This document shows positions 48,320 through 58,863 of a stretch of DNA of 64,000 nt, one piece after another. The number at the start of each line of letters is the position of its first letter. Position 1 is the first letter of the stretch. Source of the stretch: Streptomyces sp. CA-210063 (GTDB taxonomy: Bacteria; Actinomycetota; Actinomycetes; Streptomycetales; Streptomycetaceae). The stretch covers positions 9,238,001-9,302,000 of the forward strand of contig NZ_CP102512.1 of the NCBI RefSeq assembly GCF_024612015.1, in the 5' to 3' direction. Under the pieces are notes generated by a model, which did no database searches, had not been told where the DNA came from, and worked only from the letters and a program-made list of their open reading frames with translations. The position numbers and the translations under genes are program-made.

Positions 48320-49171
48320 ATGGACAGGATGGACAGGAAAGAACTGGCGGAGTTCCTGCGTCGGCGGCGCGAGCTGCTGCGCCCCGCCGACGTCGGACTG
48401 GTCAAGGGCCCACGCCGACGCACCCAGGGGCTGCGCCGTGAGGAGGTCGCCCAGCTCGCCGGCATGTCCACCGACTACTACGCCCGGCTGGAACAGCGGC
48501 GCGCTCCGCAGCCCTCCGTCCAGATCACGACCGCCCTCGCCAGGGCCCTGCGCCTGACACCGGACGAACGCGACCACCTCTTCGCCCTCATCGGCCACAA
48601 CGCCCCGGCCCGCTTCCAGCACTACGAGCACGTCAACCCGACCCTCCTGCGGGTCCTGGAACGCCTGAACGCCGACACCCCGGCCCTGGTGCTGACCGAC
48701 ATGGCCGAGACTCTCGCGATGAACCCGATCGCCACCGCCCTGCTCGGCGACCAGACCCGCCATACGGGCCTGGCCCGCAGCTGCTTCTACCGCTGGTTCA
48801 CCGACCCGGCCGCGCGCCTGTACTTCGCCGAAGAAGACCGCCCGGGCCACACCCGCATCCAGGCAGCCCGCCTGCGGGCCGTGCTGACCGCCGGCAGCGA
48901 CGTCGACCGGGCCGCCCGTATGGTCGCCGAACTCCACGAAACCAGCCCCGAGTTCGTCCGCGTGTGGGAACTCGGGGAGGTCGCCCGGCGCTACGGGGAG
49001 TCCCTGACCATCCTCCACCCGGACCTCGGCCGTATCGACATGGACGCCCAGTTCCTGTGTACCCAAGACCGCGCTCAGACCCTGGTCGTGCTGGCCGCCC
49101 GCCCCGGCACGGACAGCCAGGGAAAGCTCGAACTGCTCTCCGTCATAGGACACCAGCAGCTCAGCCCTTGA
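48320..49171 (+). CDS. XRE-family regulator with MmyB-like ligand domain, copy 2
   Basis: Encodes 283 aa; ATG 48320 is preferred, 48329 possible. HTH: LAEFLRRRRELLRPADVGLV, RRRTQGLRREEVAQLAGMST, DYYARLEQRRAPQPSVQITT. Ligand domain: ALVLTDMAETLAMNPIATAL, then FYRWFTDPAARLYF. It diverges from the SDR gene it most likely represses, across a 151-bp gap. It parallels the decayed pair at 44132/44582. Confidence 0.93.
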   Translation: MDRMDRKELAEFLRRRRELLRPADVGLVKGPRRRTQGLRREEVAQLAGMSTDYYARLEQRRAPQPSVQITTALARALRLTPDERDHLFALIGHNAPARFQHYEHVNPTLLRVLERLNADTPALVLTDMAETLAMNPIATALLGDQTRHTGLARSCFYRWFTDPAARLYFAEEDRPGHTRIQAARLRAVLTAGSDVDRAARMVAELHETSPEFVRVWELGEVARRYGESLTILHPDLGRIDMDAQFLCTQDRAQTLVVLAARPGTDSQGKLELLSVIGHQQLSP

Positions 49172-49275
49172 CCCGGCAGCGCCTTGAGGGGGCCTCGCAT
49201 CCCTGGTCCGGTCTGCCGTGCACATGTGACCGGATGCCGCCCCCTCAACCCGCGCCTCACGAAGCCGGCCCGGTC

Positions 49276-49862
49276 ATGACCACCACCATCCAGCCCGCCA
49301 CCGCCCAACTCCCCGGCAGCGCGACCCCGCAGGCGTTCCGCGACGCCATGGCCGCCGTCGCCTCCCCGGTCGCCGTGGTCACCGCCCTGGACGTCCGACG
49401 CCCGCACGGCACCACGGTCAGCGCCTTCGCCTCCCCTTCCCTGACACCCCCGAGGGTGCTGGTGTCGCTGGACAACCGCTCCCCACTCCTCGCGCATCCA
49501 GGTCGGCTCCGGCACGGTACTGCTCAACCACTACAGCCCTACAAGGTCGTCGAGAACTTCCTCCAGCTCGAAACCCTCGCACCGGGACGCATCGACCTCG
49601 CCTCGGCCGGGCCACCGCGGGCCCCGTCGTCGACCCACCCTGCGCCGCGACCGCGACGTACCGCCCACCCGACGACTTCGCCGAGCAGGTCCGCGAGGTC
49701 CTCGCCCACCTCAAGGGCGGTTTCCCGCCGACCCCGGCCGGGCCGCGCGGAGTCCTGTCCCTCAGCGTCGTGGTGGCCGACACAGGCCCCGAGGCGCAGC
49801 GGCTGAACTGGTCCCGAACAGCCCTGATGGCATGCCTGGCCCGCACCGGCCCAAGGCGGTGA
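49276..49862 (+). pseudogene. chimeric relic: flavin reductase N-terminus joined to an LLM monooxygenase fragment
   Basis: From ATG 49276 the frame reads FRDAMAAVASPVAVVTALDV, TVSAFASPSLTPPRVLVSLD, an FMN-binding flavin reductase start. After about 49500 it becomes LLNHYSPYKVVENFLQLETL APGRIDLGLG-type sequence of luciferase-like enzymes, then shifts frame (DDFAEQVREVLAHLKGGFPP). Such genes are often neighbours, so a deletion between them plus frameshifts explains it. Confidence 0.75.
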
Positions 49863-49972
49863 TGCCCTCGGGTCCGCCGTCGGATCGGGAGGCCATGACA
49901 GCGGACGTCGTAGTGAATCTGGGGGTGGTCCCTGTCAGGGACGATCCGCGAGGTGCAACCCTTCCGTCTGTT

Positions 49973-50662
49973 TCACCTGGGCGCCGAGACCTGATCCCTG
50001 GGCGGGTGGACAGCTGTGGAAGGGGGCTCGGATGGACCGTGCCCCGAACTGAGCCCGTCCAGCAGGAGGTCGCCGAGCTCGGAGAAGGCGTCGCCGGCGG
50101 TCAGGCCGGTCCTCTCCAGGAGGAGCCCCGACTGGACCGCGTCGATGGTGACTGCGACGACGTGGGCGGCGAAATGGCCGTTGAGCGCGCGGTAGACGCC
50201 GGCCTGCACGCCCTCCTCGATCAGCTCGTGAACCCGGCGCGCCGCAGCGGCGGAGTTCGTGCGGTAGATCTGTGCGGTCGGTTCGTAACCGACCATGTCG
50301 TCGTAGAAGGCATGGGAATGCCGACGCATGGCCGTGCCGACGCCGGCGAGATAGACCCGGATCCGCTGCCTGGGGTCGGGCTCGGCCTGGACAGCCTGTT
50401 CGATCTCGGCTGTAGCATCCCGGAAGAAGGCGCGGGTGACCGCCAGTACCAGCTGTTCCTTCGTGGAGGCGAGGCTGTACAGCGTCGCCTTGGAGCACCC
50501 GAGCCGCTGGGCGAGCTCATCCATGGTCACCGCGGTGAAGCCTTCGGTCAGGATGATCGCCTCGGCCTGGCGCAGCAGTTCGTCCCGCCGACGAGTGTCG
50601 ACGACCCGCCTGCGCGCCGTTCGGCGCGGGCGTCGGTCACGCGAGTCAGTTGGGGCCGTCAC
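49973..50662 (-). CDS. TetR-family transcriptional regulator
   Basis: Encodes 229 aa from GTG 50662 (GGGAGA site). N-terminal HTH: RRDELLRQAEAIILTEGFTA, VTMDELAQRLGCSKATLYSL. The C-terminal helical domain (EIEQAVQAEPDPRQRIRVYL, RVHELIEEGVQAGVYRALNG) binds an unknown ligand. A 14-bp operator-like palindrome lies about 80 bp upstream, and a near-identical one lies before the divergent-side CocE-type gene at 51716, so it likely controls both. Confidence 0.93.
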   Translation of the reverse strand: MTAPTDSRDRRPRRTARRRVVDTRRRDELLRQAEAIILTEGFTAVTMDELAQRLGCSKATLYSLASTKEQLVLAVTRAFFRDATAEIEQAVQAEPDPRQRIRVYLAGVGTAMRRHSHAFYDDMVGYEPTAQIYRTNSAAAARRVHELIEEGVQAGVYRALNGHFAAHVVAVTIDAVQSGLLLERTGLTAGDAFSELGDLLLDGLSSGHGPSEPPSTAVHPPRDQVSAPR

Positions 50663-50739
50663 CGCAGCAGTCTCCCATGAGCGTCTCCGCCGGAAGCGGC
50701 GAGTGGTCGTCCGGGCCGGCTGGCCGACCCCGGCAAATG

Positions 50740-50753
50740 GGTACTATCGTACC
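50740..50753. promoter_or_regulatory. TetR operator-like site at its own promoter
   Basis: GGTACTATCGTACC differs at two bases from the perfect palindrome at 51769-51782. A further half-match GTACCC follows at 50761-50766. Confidence 0.6.
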
Positions 50754-50957
50754 GCCTAACGTACCCAGCGGCGGGTCCCCGGGAGTGACGTTCAGACGAG
50801 GGTGTCGGAGCTCGTAGGCGACGTCCGCAGCAGCAGCGGATCACCGTCATCGCCGGCCCAGGTCAGCGTGGCTGGACCGGACGACGAAGGCCGATGCTGC
50901 GGCTGATCACCTGCTCGCCCGCCGGGTTGGCGGTTACCGGATGGAGTAGAGGTCGTA

Positions 50958-51716
50958 TCAGCCACCGATGTTGAGCGCCGGGACCGTGGCGTTCTTGAGC
51001 TCGGGCGTGAGCTCCATGGCCTCCCAGTACCCGTCGTGGGAGGGGTGGGCCATCCAGTCGCCCCACCACTTCCCGTACGCCGCCAGGACCGGAACCTCAC
51101 CCGTCGGCAGCACATCGTCGAGAGGCTCGGGAAACAGGGCCGCATGACCGAGTTGCTGCAGCTGGGACACAGTGCCCTCGCCGGCCGCCAGGGACCGCTG
51201 CGCGTCGGCCGCGTACATGATGGCGTTCCACATCGTGACCAGGCTCAGTGACAGCGCACCGCCCGCGGAGAACCAGGGCGCCTCGTAGTTGTCGATCGAG
51301 GTGAAGGCCGGCGCGATCGCCTTGAGGGCGGGGGCGCCCGTCACCGCGGTTTCCCACTGGACCATCCCCATATAGGACGGCCCGTACATGCCCACCGTGC
51401 CGTCCGACCACGGCTGGTCGGCGATCCAGGCGACGGTGTCCTCGCCGTCGGCCCGGTCGGCCATATGAGGAACGAACTCGCCTTCCGAGCGGTGGGTGCC
51501 CCGGCAGTCCTGCACCACCAGCGCGTAGCCGGCCTCCAGCAAAGCCATGAGGTCAGGCATGACCCCGCCCACGGTGATGCCAAACACGTCTTTGCCGTAC
51601 GGCATGCGCACGAGCAGCGTCGGAGCCTCCCCCTCGACCGGATGCCACACGTTGGCGGCAAGAGCTACGCCGTCACGCATCGGAACCCGGACATCTATGT
51701 CGTACAGGTGCTGCAT
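50958..51716 (-). pseudogene. CocE/NonD-type hydrolase truncated by a nonsense mutation
   Basis: Encodes 252 aa from ATG 51716 (GGAG site), against about 550 for the family. The N-terminus is normal: DVRVPMRDGVALAANVWHP, ALVVQDCRGTHRSEGEFVP and the nucleophile Ser in YGPSYMGMVQW. The frame stops at 50958-50960 (TGA) after VPALNIGG; the next codons read YDLYS, so TGG (Trp) has become TGA directly before the triad Asp of GGWYD. After about eight more codons the sequence is unrelated, so the His-bearing C-terminus is also lost. Confidence 0.82.
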
Positions 51717-51768
51717 CGGTGCTCCTCGTCGAGCTGACGGCGTCGCCTCCGGTGCGGGTACATTAAGA

Positions 51769-51782
51769 GGTACGTTCGTACC
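51769..51782. promoter_or_regulatory. perfect TetR-type palindrome before the CocE-type gene
   Basis: GGTACGTTCGTACC has perfect 6-bp arms, 53 bp upstream of the ATG at 51716. It matches the site at 50740-50753 at 12 of 14 positions. Confidence 0.65.
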
Positions 51783-52665
51783 CTGTGAATTACCGAAGAG
51801 TTGCCGAAGAGGAGGTCGACCTCCCGCGATTCACCTTCGCGGGCGCCCCGCCGGGGCGGGCGGACAGATCGCCCGACAACGGGAACCGCCCGGCGAGGGC
51901 CCAAGGCCCGCGAGGCGTGTCGGCGGGCGACGCCTCGCCAGGTCACGTTGTGCGCTTCTGTGGGGTGGTGGCGACATTTGGACAGGTCGGACGTGGTTTC
52001 TCGCGAAGAAGGTGAGTCGGAGTTTGGTTCGTGACTGGTCCGGAAGTACTGGTCAGAAGCGGGACAGCGGCGGGAGGAACTGGGATTTATAGCGTAATCC
52101 GGTCCCCTTGCCCCGGCCGGACCGAGAGAAAGGCGCCTGACGGGCAAAAGCCCAGGTCAGGCGCCTTTTTCGTGCCCCTTAGAAGAAGCCCAGCTTCTTC
52201 GGCGAATACGACACCAGAAGGTTCTTCGTCTTCTGGTGGTACATGCGTGGCGGCCGCGTTGAACTGCGAAAAGGAGAATGCTGCCGCTGATGGCCGCCAA
52301 CTTGGTCCGGGAATGGTCCGGATCCTCCGCGACGGAACACTTCCGCTCGCGCGGGATGCACAACTCCCCGTGCTCCCCAGTCGCCTGTGCCTCCAGCCGA
52401 CTCCCGTCAGGAGAGAGCCATGCCCGACGTGCCCGGCTCCCCCGATGCATCCGGTCGCTCCCGACGAGCCGGATCTTGAGGCGGTCGTCGATTCCTTGCC
52501 GAGCGCGGTGTCCTCGGCGCCTCGCGTGAGGGCTGGTATCGCCCGGACGCGCACGAACAGGTTCCCGGCAAGGAACAGGGACGTGAGCGGAACTGGGCCG
52601 TGCAGCACACCGCGATGCTGAAGACGTTGCAAGCCTGACCCCCGGCCGGGCCGCGCCCGTGCCTG
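51783..52665. other. 883-bp region without an intact gene
   Basis: Between the CocE relic and recA only fragments are seen. The minus strand encodes YHQKTKNLLVSYSPKKLGFF then a stop (52179-52240), a C-terminus of unknown origin just before a hairpin. The plus strand near 52500-52638 ends EGWYRPDAHEQVPGKEQGRE and a stop, in a frame that does not extend back. No family is recognised. Confidence 0.45.
52129..52170. terminator. strong intrinsic terminator hairpin
   Basis: AAAGGCGCCTGAC (52129-52141) pairs with GTCAGGCGCCTTT (52156-52168), with an inner GGGC-AAAA-GCCC stem and a run of five T on the plus strand. It is the clearest Rho-independent terminator of the window, yet no intact gene ends at it. 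Confidence 0.85.
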
Positions 52666-53742
<1,077 letters not shown>

Positions 53743-53835
53743 GAGCTTTCACCCGGTCCGATTGTGTGGCACGCCGCACGTCGGAGAACGTGAGCGTCTA
53801 CTGCCGACAACGGACGTCTCGGAGATCCCAGTAAA

Positions 53836-53849
53836 CGAACATCCGATCG
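53836..53849. promoter_or_regulatory. LexA/SOS-box-like sequence upstream of recA
   Basis: CGAACATCCGATCG matches the actinobacterial LexA form CGAAC-N4-GTTCG except for one base in the right arm. It is placed about 95 bp before the recA start. Confidence 0.55.
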
Positions 53850-54172
53850 ATTTGTGTGTCCCGTGAAAGGTATCAAACAGAGGGGAGCGGGACGGGTCGC
53901 GCACCGGACCGCTCCGGACGCAGACCGCGCCGCCGCCCGCTTTCCCTCGCTGAACCGCGGCGCCGTCGAGTGTCGTCACTGCTTCCGAGAATGCCCTCCA
54001 CCGACTTCGTGACGTATGAGACCTCGCTGCGGTCGGCCTCCTCGCTGGCATGAGGTGTACTCAGGTGGCCGTGCCGATCGCGAAGTCGTAGCCACGCAGT
54101 CCTGCTGTCTCTCGGTAACCGGCTCGAGTCACCTTGCTGAGTCTCGTTGACCTGTTCCCGATGACCTCGCAC

Positions 54173-54317
54173 GTGGAGTGCGTGGCGATTCTTGAGCCTG
54201 CCGAGAAGGGCCTCTCACCTGCTGTTTTGTATTTCAGGTGGTCAGTTCGACTTGTTTTCGCTCGTGCATCATGTGGAGTGCGTCGCGATCCTTGAACCAG
54301 TCGCCAAGGGCTCCTGA
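54173..54317. repeat. imperfect direct repeat encoding VECVAILEP, in the 53850-54470 gap
   Basis: Two related stretches of about 45 bp start exactly 100 bp apart (54173 and 54273). Both encode VECVAILEP followed by AEKG or VAKGS, and their differences are mostly at third codon positions, which hints at two diverged coding relics. No gene in the recA-AraC gap is intact. Confidence 0.6.
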
Positions 54318-54470
54318 CCCTGCGGTTTCGTGCGTGCGCATGATGCGCGGTGTGGGCGTTGCGGGCGATGTCCTGACGCCGGAATGACGCTCGTGACGCT
54401 CATTCGACGCTCGTTCTGATGGGCCGTCAGGTATTCATTCCGGCAGGTCGGAGGCGCCGCGAAACGACCT

Positions 54471-55430
54471 TCACACGAGGAACGGGCGAGTCTTGCCAGG
54501 AGTCCGGCCGAAACTGCTCCGAAAGACCCGGGTGAAGTGAGCCTGGCTGGCGAAGCCCCAACGATGGGCGACATCGGCGATCGTCAGATGGCGTGAGCCG
54601 GGATCGGCGAGCGCCTGCCGGGCCTTGTCCAGCCGCTGTTCGAGAATGTAGCGGGAGGGGCTCACTCCGGTCGGCTGGAAGATACGGCTGAGGTGCCGGG
54701 CCGACACGCCGATCGCCTCGGCGACCCGCCCTGCGCTCAGCCCGGGGTCGGCCAGGTGCCGGTCCATGTAGTCCTTGGCCACGGCCAGTTGGGAGAGTGC
54801 GGCAGGCCGCGCTGAACCACCGTCCAGCCTCGGTGCGGCCAGCGTACGGACGAGGTCCAGCACAGTGTCCTGGGTGCTGATCGAGTCATCGCTCTCCGGC
54901 CCCGTGACCCAGTCGGCCAGTACCGCCTCCAGCGCGGAAGTCAGCGCACCCTCGACCGCCGACCCCTTGCCGAGCAGCATCGGCGCCGACACGTCGCCGG
55001 ACGCGCATCGCGTGGTGAACACCTCACGGGGGATGTCCACCAACAGCTGGCGCATCGGGGTGGGAAACCCGAACAGGTACGACCGGCGCGTGTCATAGAG
55101 GATCAGGTCGCCCGTCTGCAGGGTGTGGCAGCCGCCCTCGTGGAAGAACACCCCGCGGCCCGCTGTCAGCAACGAGACGAAGACGGAGTCCTTCGGCAGC
55201 GCCTGACACGTCCGCGGAGTCCGCTCGATGACGTGCTCGTTGCCGGAGATCTCGGCCAGTCGCAGATCACCCAGCTCGATGTTCGTCTCCGTGGCCAGCA
55301 GACCCTGCTCCGAGTAGGACGAGCAGGTCAAGCCCACCAGGGCCCGTCGGTTGTGTTCCTCCCAGAAGTCGATCCGGTCCGCCGGATCGACCGACTGCGT
55401 GGACACGCGGGAGACGATGGGTACGGTCAC
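54471..55430 (-). CDS. AraC-family transcriptional regulator
   Basis: Encodes 319 aa from GTG 55430, 6 bases from AAAGGAG; ATG 55463 is less likely. The N-terminal cupin-like ligand domain (AraC_binding_2 type) includes VSLLTAGRGVFFHEGGCHTL and GDLILYDTRRSYLFGF. The C-terminal double HTH: PGLSAGRVAEAIGVSARHLS, RIFQPTGVSPSRYILEQRLD, IADVAHRWGFASQAHFTRVF and FGRTPGK. This type (NphR/XylS-like) often activates aromatic catabolism. It lies at the end of the catabolic cluster, on the same strand. Confidence 0.93.
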   Translation of the reverse strand: MTVPIVSRVSTQSVDPADRIDFWEEHNRRALVGLTCSSYSEQGLLATETNIELGDLRLAEISGNEHVIERTPRTCQALPKDSVFVSLLTAGRGVFFHEGGCHTLQTGDLILYDTRRSYLFGFPTPMRQLLVDIPREVFTTRCASGDVSAPMLLGKGSAVEGALTSALEAVLADWVTGPESDDSISTQDTVLDLVRTLAAPRLDGGSARPAALSQLAVAKDYMDRHLADPGLSAGRVAEAIGVSARHLSRIFQPTGVSPSRYILEQRLDKARQALADPGSRHLTIADVAHRWGFASQAHFTRVFRSSFGRTPGKTRPFLV

Positions 55431-55737
55431 CTGAGTCTCCTTTCCGACCCCTGCATCCGACAACGGTGTGGTTTGGGGGGCCGGTATACCGGGGCGACAA
55501 CAACTCGCTGCCGCGTCTGGGTGAGTACGGCCACCGGCAGGAGAGTGAGCGAACTGGGCCGTGCCGCCTGCTCTGACGGGAGGGCCGTCGGCGGCGCCTG
55601 CCTCTCTCGCCGGCCTTGAGCGTACTCCGGTGCCGCACCCGCGTCACGGGTCGCAGCCAGAAGCCCGGCCCTCGAACCAGTGGGCCGGGCGAGAGCTGTC
55701 CGGAGAGGGCGCGCCGTACTCCGGCGTACCGCCTGGT
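55431..55737. other. 307-bp gap upstream of the AraC gene
   Basis: It contains the AraC ribosome site and presumably its promoter. No gene or clear operator was seen. Confidence 0.45.
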
Positions 55738-56472
55738 TCAGACAGTCAGGTAGCCGCCGTCGACCGGGAGGACCGCGCCGTTGACGTAGGAGGCGGCGGG
55801 CGAGCAGAGGAAGGCGATCACTGACGCGATCTCCCGCGGCCGGCCGAACCGTCCGAGCGGGACTCGCGCGAGCACAGCGTGCGCGGCGTCAGGGTCGTCG
55901 AGCAGACCGCGGGCGAGCGGAGTGGTGACGAAGCCCGGTGCCACCGCGTTCACACGGATGCCGTCCGCGGCGTACTCGGCAGCCAGGGACCGGGTCAGCT
56001 GGGAGATGCCGCCCTTGCTGGCGCTGTAGGCCGGCCTGTCTCGGCTGCCGAAGAAACCGAACATCGACGAGACGGTGACGATGCTGCCGCCCTGGCCGGC
56101 GAGCAGCGGGCGTGTCGCCTGGCACGCGACCATGGCCGAGGTGAGGTTGACCTCCAGCACCTGGTCCCACCATCCGAGGTCGTATTCGTCGCGGTCCCGG
56201 CTGAGCCCGGCGCAGGCTACGAGGTGGTCGATGCGGTCGTAAGCCTCGATCCGGTCGACGAGGCCGTCCCGGTCCGTGACGTCCTGCTCCACGATGTCGA
56301 CTCGCTTGTGGCGGGGCAGCTCGTCGGCGTCGGCCGGCGGCAGTCCGAGGGCGTGCACCTCGGCTCCGAGTTCGGCGAGCAGGTCGGCGGTGGCCGCGCC
56401 GATGCCGGAGGTGCCTCCGGTCACCAGGACGCACTGGCCGGCGAAGAGGTCGGGGACGAGTCCGGTGGTCAT
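55738..56472 (-). CDS. short-chain dehydrogenase (FabG-like)
   Basis: Encodes 244 aa. Motifs [43 protein letters not shown] with Ser, Tyr and Lys, and [13 protein letters not shown]. It uses NAD(P)H to interconvert an alcohol and ketone. Its ATG overlaps the stop of the upstream alcohol dehydrogenase gene (ATGA), so the two are coupled. It is the last gene of the catabolic operon. Confidence 0.93.
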   Translation of the reverse strand: MTTGLVPDLFAGQCVLVTGGTSGIGAATADLLAELGAEVHALGLPPADADELPRHKRVDIVEQDVTDRDGLVDRIEAYDRIDHLVACAGLSRDRDEYDLGWWDQVLEVNLTSAMVACQATRPLLAGQGGSIVTVSSMFGFFGSRDRPAYSASKGGISQLTRSLAAEYAADGIRVNAVAPGFVTTPLARGLLDDPDAAHAVLARVPLGRFGRPREIASVIAFLCSPAASYVNGAVLPVDGGYLTV

Positions 56473-57581
56473 CTCTGTTCTTCCGTTCGGTCGGCGGGTG
56501 GGTGGGGGACTGGTGCCCCGGTACGGTGTGCCGCTGGGTCGACGAGGATCTTGACCTGGTTTCCCGGACCGCCCAGCAGCGCCTCGAATCCATGGGAGAC
56601 GAGGTCGTCGAGGACGATGGTCGAGGTGACGACCGGTGTCAGGTCCAGGTGCTGTTCCGCGACGAGCCGGATGAGTTCCGGATAGGTGTCGCGGTAGCCG
56701 ACGCTGGCGATGATCGACTGCTCGTTGTTGACCAGTGCGAAGGCGTCCAGGGATACCTCCTGGGCCAGGCCGACGAGGATGATCCGACCGCCGCGCCGGG
56801 TCGCGGCCAGGCAGGTGCGCAGGGTGATCTCGGATCCGACCACCTCGAACGCGGCGTCGACGCCCTCTCCGCCGGTCAGTTCATGGATCCGCTCCCCGGC
56901 GTCTCCTTCTCGGCCGGCGTCGATCAGGTCGGTGGCGCCGAGGCCGGCCGCGAGTTCCAGGCGGGCCGGGGACACATCGACGGCGTGGATCCGCCGCACC
57001 CCGCGTACCCCGGCGAGCAGGACGGTGAGCAGGCCGATCGGTCCCAGGCCGACGACGGCCACTGTCTCCGGTGTGGTTCCGGCGCGCCGCAAGGCGTGCA
57101 GGGCGACCGAGGCCGGTTCGAAGAGCGCGGCCTGCTCCAGCGACACGGTCGCGGGGAGACGGTGCGCCATGTAGGCGGGGATGGCGGCGTACTCGGCCAT
57201 GCCGCCGTTCCCCATCAGCCCGGCGAACCCGAAGTGCCGGCAGATGTTGTACTCGCCGGCCCGGCACCGTGGGCATGCCCCGCACCGGTAGTTCGGCTCC
57301 ACCGCCACTCGGTCGCCGATGGCCAGGCCGGTCACCGACGGCCCGAGGGCCGCCACCGTCCCGCAGAACTCGTGACCTAGGACGAGCGGAGCTGTGGCAC
57401 CAGAGGCCGGATGCGGCTCGGCGACCGGGATCGCGTGCGGCCCGTCGGCGTACTCGTGCAGGTCGCTGCCGCAGATGCCGCAGTAGGCCACCTCGACGAG
57501 CACCTCGCCGCGCAGGGGTGCTGGAACGCCGACCTCGGCAATGCGGACGTCCCCGGCTCCGTACCAGACAGCGGCCTTCAT
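56469..57581 (-). CDS. zinc alcohol dehydrogenase, butanediol-dehydrogenase-like
   Basis: Encodes 370 aa from ATG 57581. Medium-chain ADH: catalytic-zinc Cys in [18 protein letters not shown] with His and Glu, structural-zinc cluster [15 protein letters not shown], and NAD fold [18 protein letters not shown]. The insert after the first Cys ([19 protein letters not shown]) and GHEFCGTV match 2,3-butanediol dehydrogenases, which oxidise vicinal diols and acyloins. It overlaps the SDR gene by 4 bp. In this cluster it may act on an acyloin or diol related to aryl ketones (inference). Confidence 0.92.
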   Translation of the reverse strand: MKAAVWYGAGDVRIAEVGVPAPLRGEVLVEVAYCGICGSDLHEYADGPHAIPVAEPHPASGATAPLVLGHEFCGTVAALGPSVTGLAIGDRVAVEPNYRCGACPRCRAGEYNICRHFGFAGLMGNGGMAEYAAIPAYMAHRLPATVSLEQAALFEPASVALHALRRAGTTPETVAVVGLGPIGLLTVLLAGVRGVRRIHAVDVSPARLELAAGLGATDLIDAGREGDAGERIHELTGGEGVDAAFEVVGSEITLRTCLAATRRGGRIILVGLAQEVSLDAFALVNNEQSIIASVGYRDTYPELIRLVAEQHLDLTPVVTSTIVLDDLVSHGFEALLGGPGNQVKILVDPAAHRTGAPVPHPPADRTEEQR

Positions 57582-57630
57582 ACGGTGCCCCGTATCGGAC
57601 TGCGCTCTCCTTCGACCGCTCGGCCGGCCA

Positions 57631-57921
57631 TCAGCATGGGTTGCCTCTGCCGAGCTTGTCCGGCAGACGGCCGACAACCAGCCCGGAAAGTGCCCACGTG
57701 AGTGCCGGCACTCCGGACAGTGTGCCCAGTTCGGTGTTGGACAGGTGGATTTCCCTGCTGATGAACGGGGCGAGGAAGGGCAACGCCTGGCGGTCGAAGA
57801 AGACGAATCCGAAGGCCAGGAAGAGGATCAGCAACAGCCGGTTCTCGTAGTGGCCTGGATCACTGTCGATGGCCGAGGGCGATTTCGCGCCGGGCCGGAC
57901 ACGGGTACGGATACGTGGCAT
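57631..57921 (-). pseudogene. MFS transporter truncated after two helices
   Basis: From ATG 57921 the frame gives RTRVRPGAKSPSAIDSDPGH, YENRLLLILFLAFGFVFFDR, QALPFLAPFISREIHLSN and GLVVGRLPDKLGRGNP, then stops at 97 codons. This is the start of an MFS aromatic-acid-type symporter including the loop GRxxDKxGR motif; the other ten helices are gone. It lies between the cupin and ADH genes, where a substrate importer would be expected. Confidence 0.8.
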
Positions 57922-57950
57922 GGGAACCTCGGTTGAGGGAGGGACCCGGG

Positions 57951-58484
57951 TCACCGGAAGAGCGAGTTGACGTAGTCGGCGCCGATGCCGACCTTCTCGT
58001 AGTGGTTGCGGCACAGCTCGATGTAGTCGTGGACGTCGAAGTAGCCGACGGTTTCGCCGTTCTCGTCCAGCCAGATCAACGGCCCCTTGACGATGAAGAA
58101 CGCCTTCATCGGCTCGTCGCTCTCGTAGGCCACCAATGTGTGTCCCTCGCCCGGCGCCTCGTAGATGAAGTCACCGGCCTGCGCGGTCCAGGGCCGCTCC
58201 AGATAACCCCACTTGCCGGAGATCGTGTAGGCGAACACCTCGTGCGGGTGGTAGTGCCGGTTGACGAGTCCGGCCTCCTTGGCGTAGAGGATGTCTGCCC
58301 AGGAGTTGTCCTTGACGTTGATCCACAGCGGGCGCGATCCGACGGTCTCGCTGAGCGGTGCGTAATACCGGTCGTCGTCGGTGGCCACCTGGGACAGATA
58401 GACCTCCGGCTGCGCGTCAGGCTTGACCGAGTTCGTGATCGGCTTGAGGCCCTTCCAGAATTCGGACCTGGCTTCCTCGGACAT
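57951..58484 (-). CDS. 2,4'-dihydroxyacetophenone dioxygenase-like cupin
   Basis: Encodes 177 aa from ATG 58484 (GGAGTCGAAAC site). A single cupin with metal-binding RHYHPHEVFAYTISGKWGYL, GDFIYEAPGEGHTLVA and YFDVHDYIELC. This pattern matches the DAD family, in which Fe(II) cleaves 2,4'-dihydroxyacetophenone to 4-hydroxybenzoate and formate. It precedes the truncated transporter gene by 29 bp and is likely the ring-ketone cleaving step of the cluster. Substrate assignment is by family only. Confidence 0.8.
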   Translation of the reverse strand: MSEEARSEFWKGLKPITNSVKPDAQPEVYLSQVATDDDRYYAPLSETVGSRPLWINVKDNSWADILYAKEAGLVNRHYHPHEVFAYTISGKWGYLERPWTAQAGDFIYEAPGEGHTLVAYESDEPMKAFFIVKGPLIWLDENGETVGYFDVHDYIELCRNHYEKVGIGADYVNSLFR

Positions 58485-58863
58485 GTTTCGACTCCATTTC
58501 GTCGGGGTGGCCGACAGTGAACCCCGAGAGCCGAGGACAGGTCTTTCCCTTGGGAGACATCGTGGATTGCCTGTTTGGGACATGCCCGCGCCGCACGCGT
58601 AGCCCTGTCGCCGGTCGTGCGATTCGTCCAGCTGCGCACTCGCCCGACCGGTTTCACCGACGCCCGCCCCACGGTGGCGAGATCCTGGCCTGTGGCCTTC
58701 TCAACGGCGGGAAATTCGCCGTCGCCGCCGGGCGTCCGGCCGTAGGCGGTGTGGATGTGGCCGGGCCATGCGGTGGCAGCCGGGACGAGCAGGCATGTCC
58801 GGCCGGTCACTGCGACTCCTCGTTGAGCCGGTGCGAGTCCCTTCGAGTCCGAAAGGGGATCGT
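58485..58863. other. 379-bp gap between catabolic genes
   Basis: No gene was seen between the malate/lactate-dehydrogenase-like stop and the cupin start. It may contain a second promoter for the cupin-to-SDR genes. Confidence 0.4.

Noticed and set aside
51910..51940. GCGAGGCGT...ACGCCTCGC hairpin
   Set aside because: A 9-bp stem in very GC-rich DNA without T-run or gene end beside it; not enough for a terminator call.
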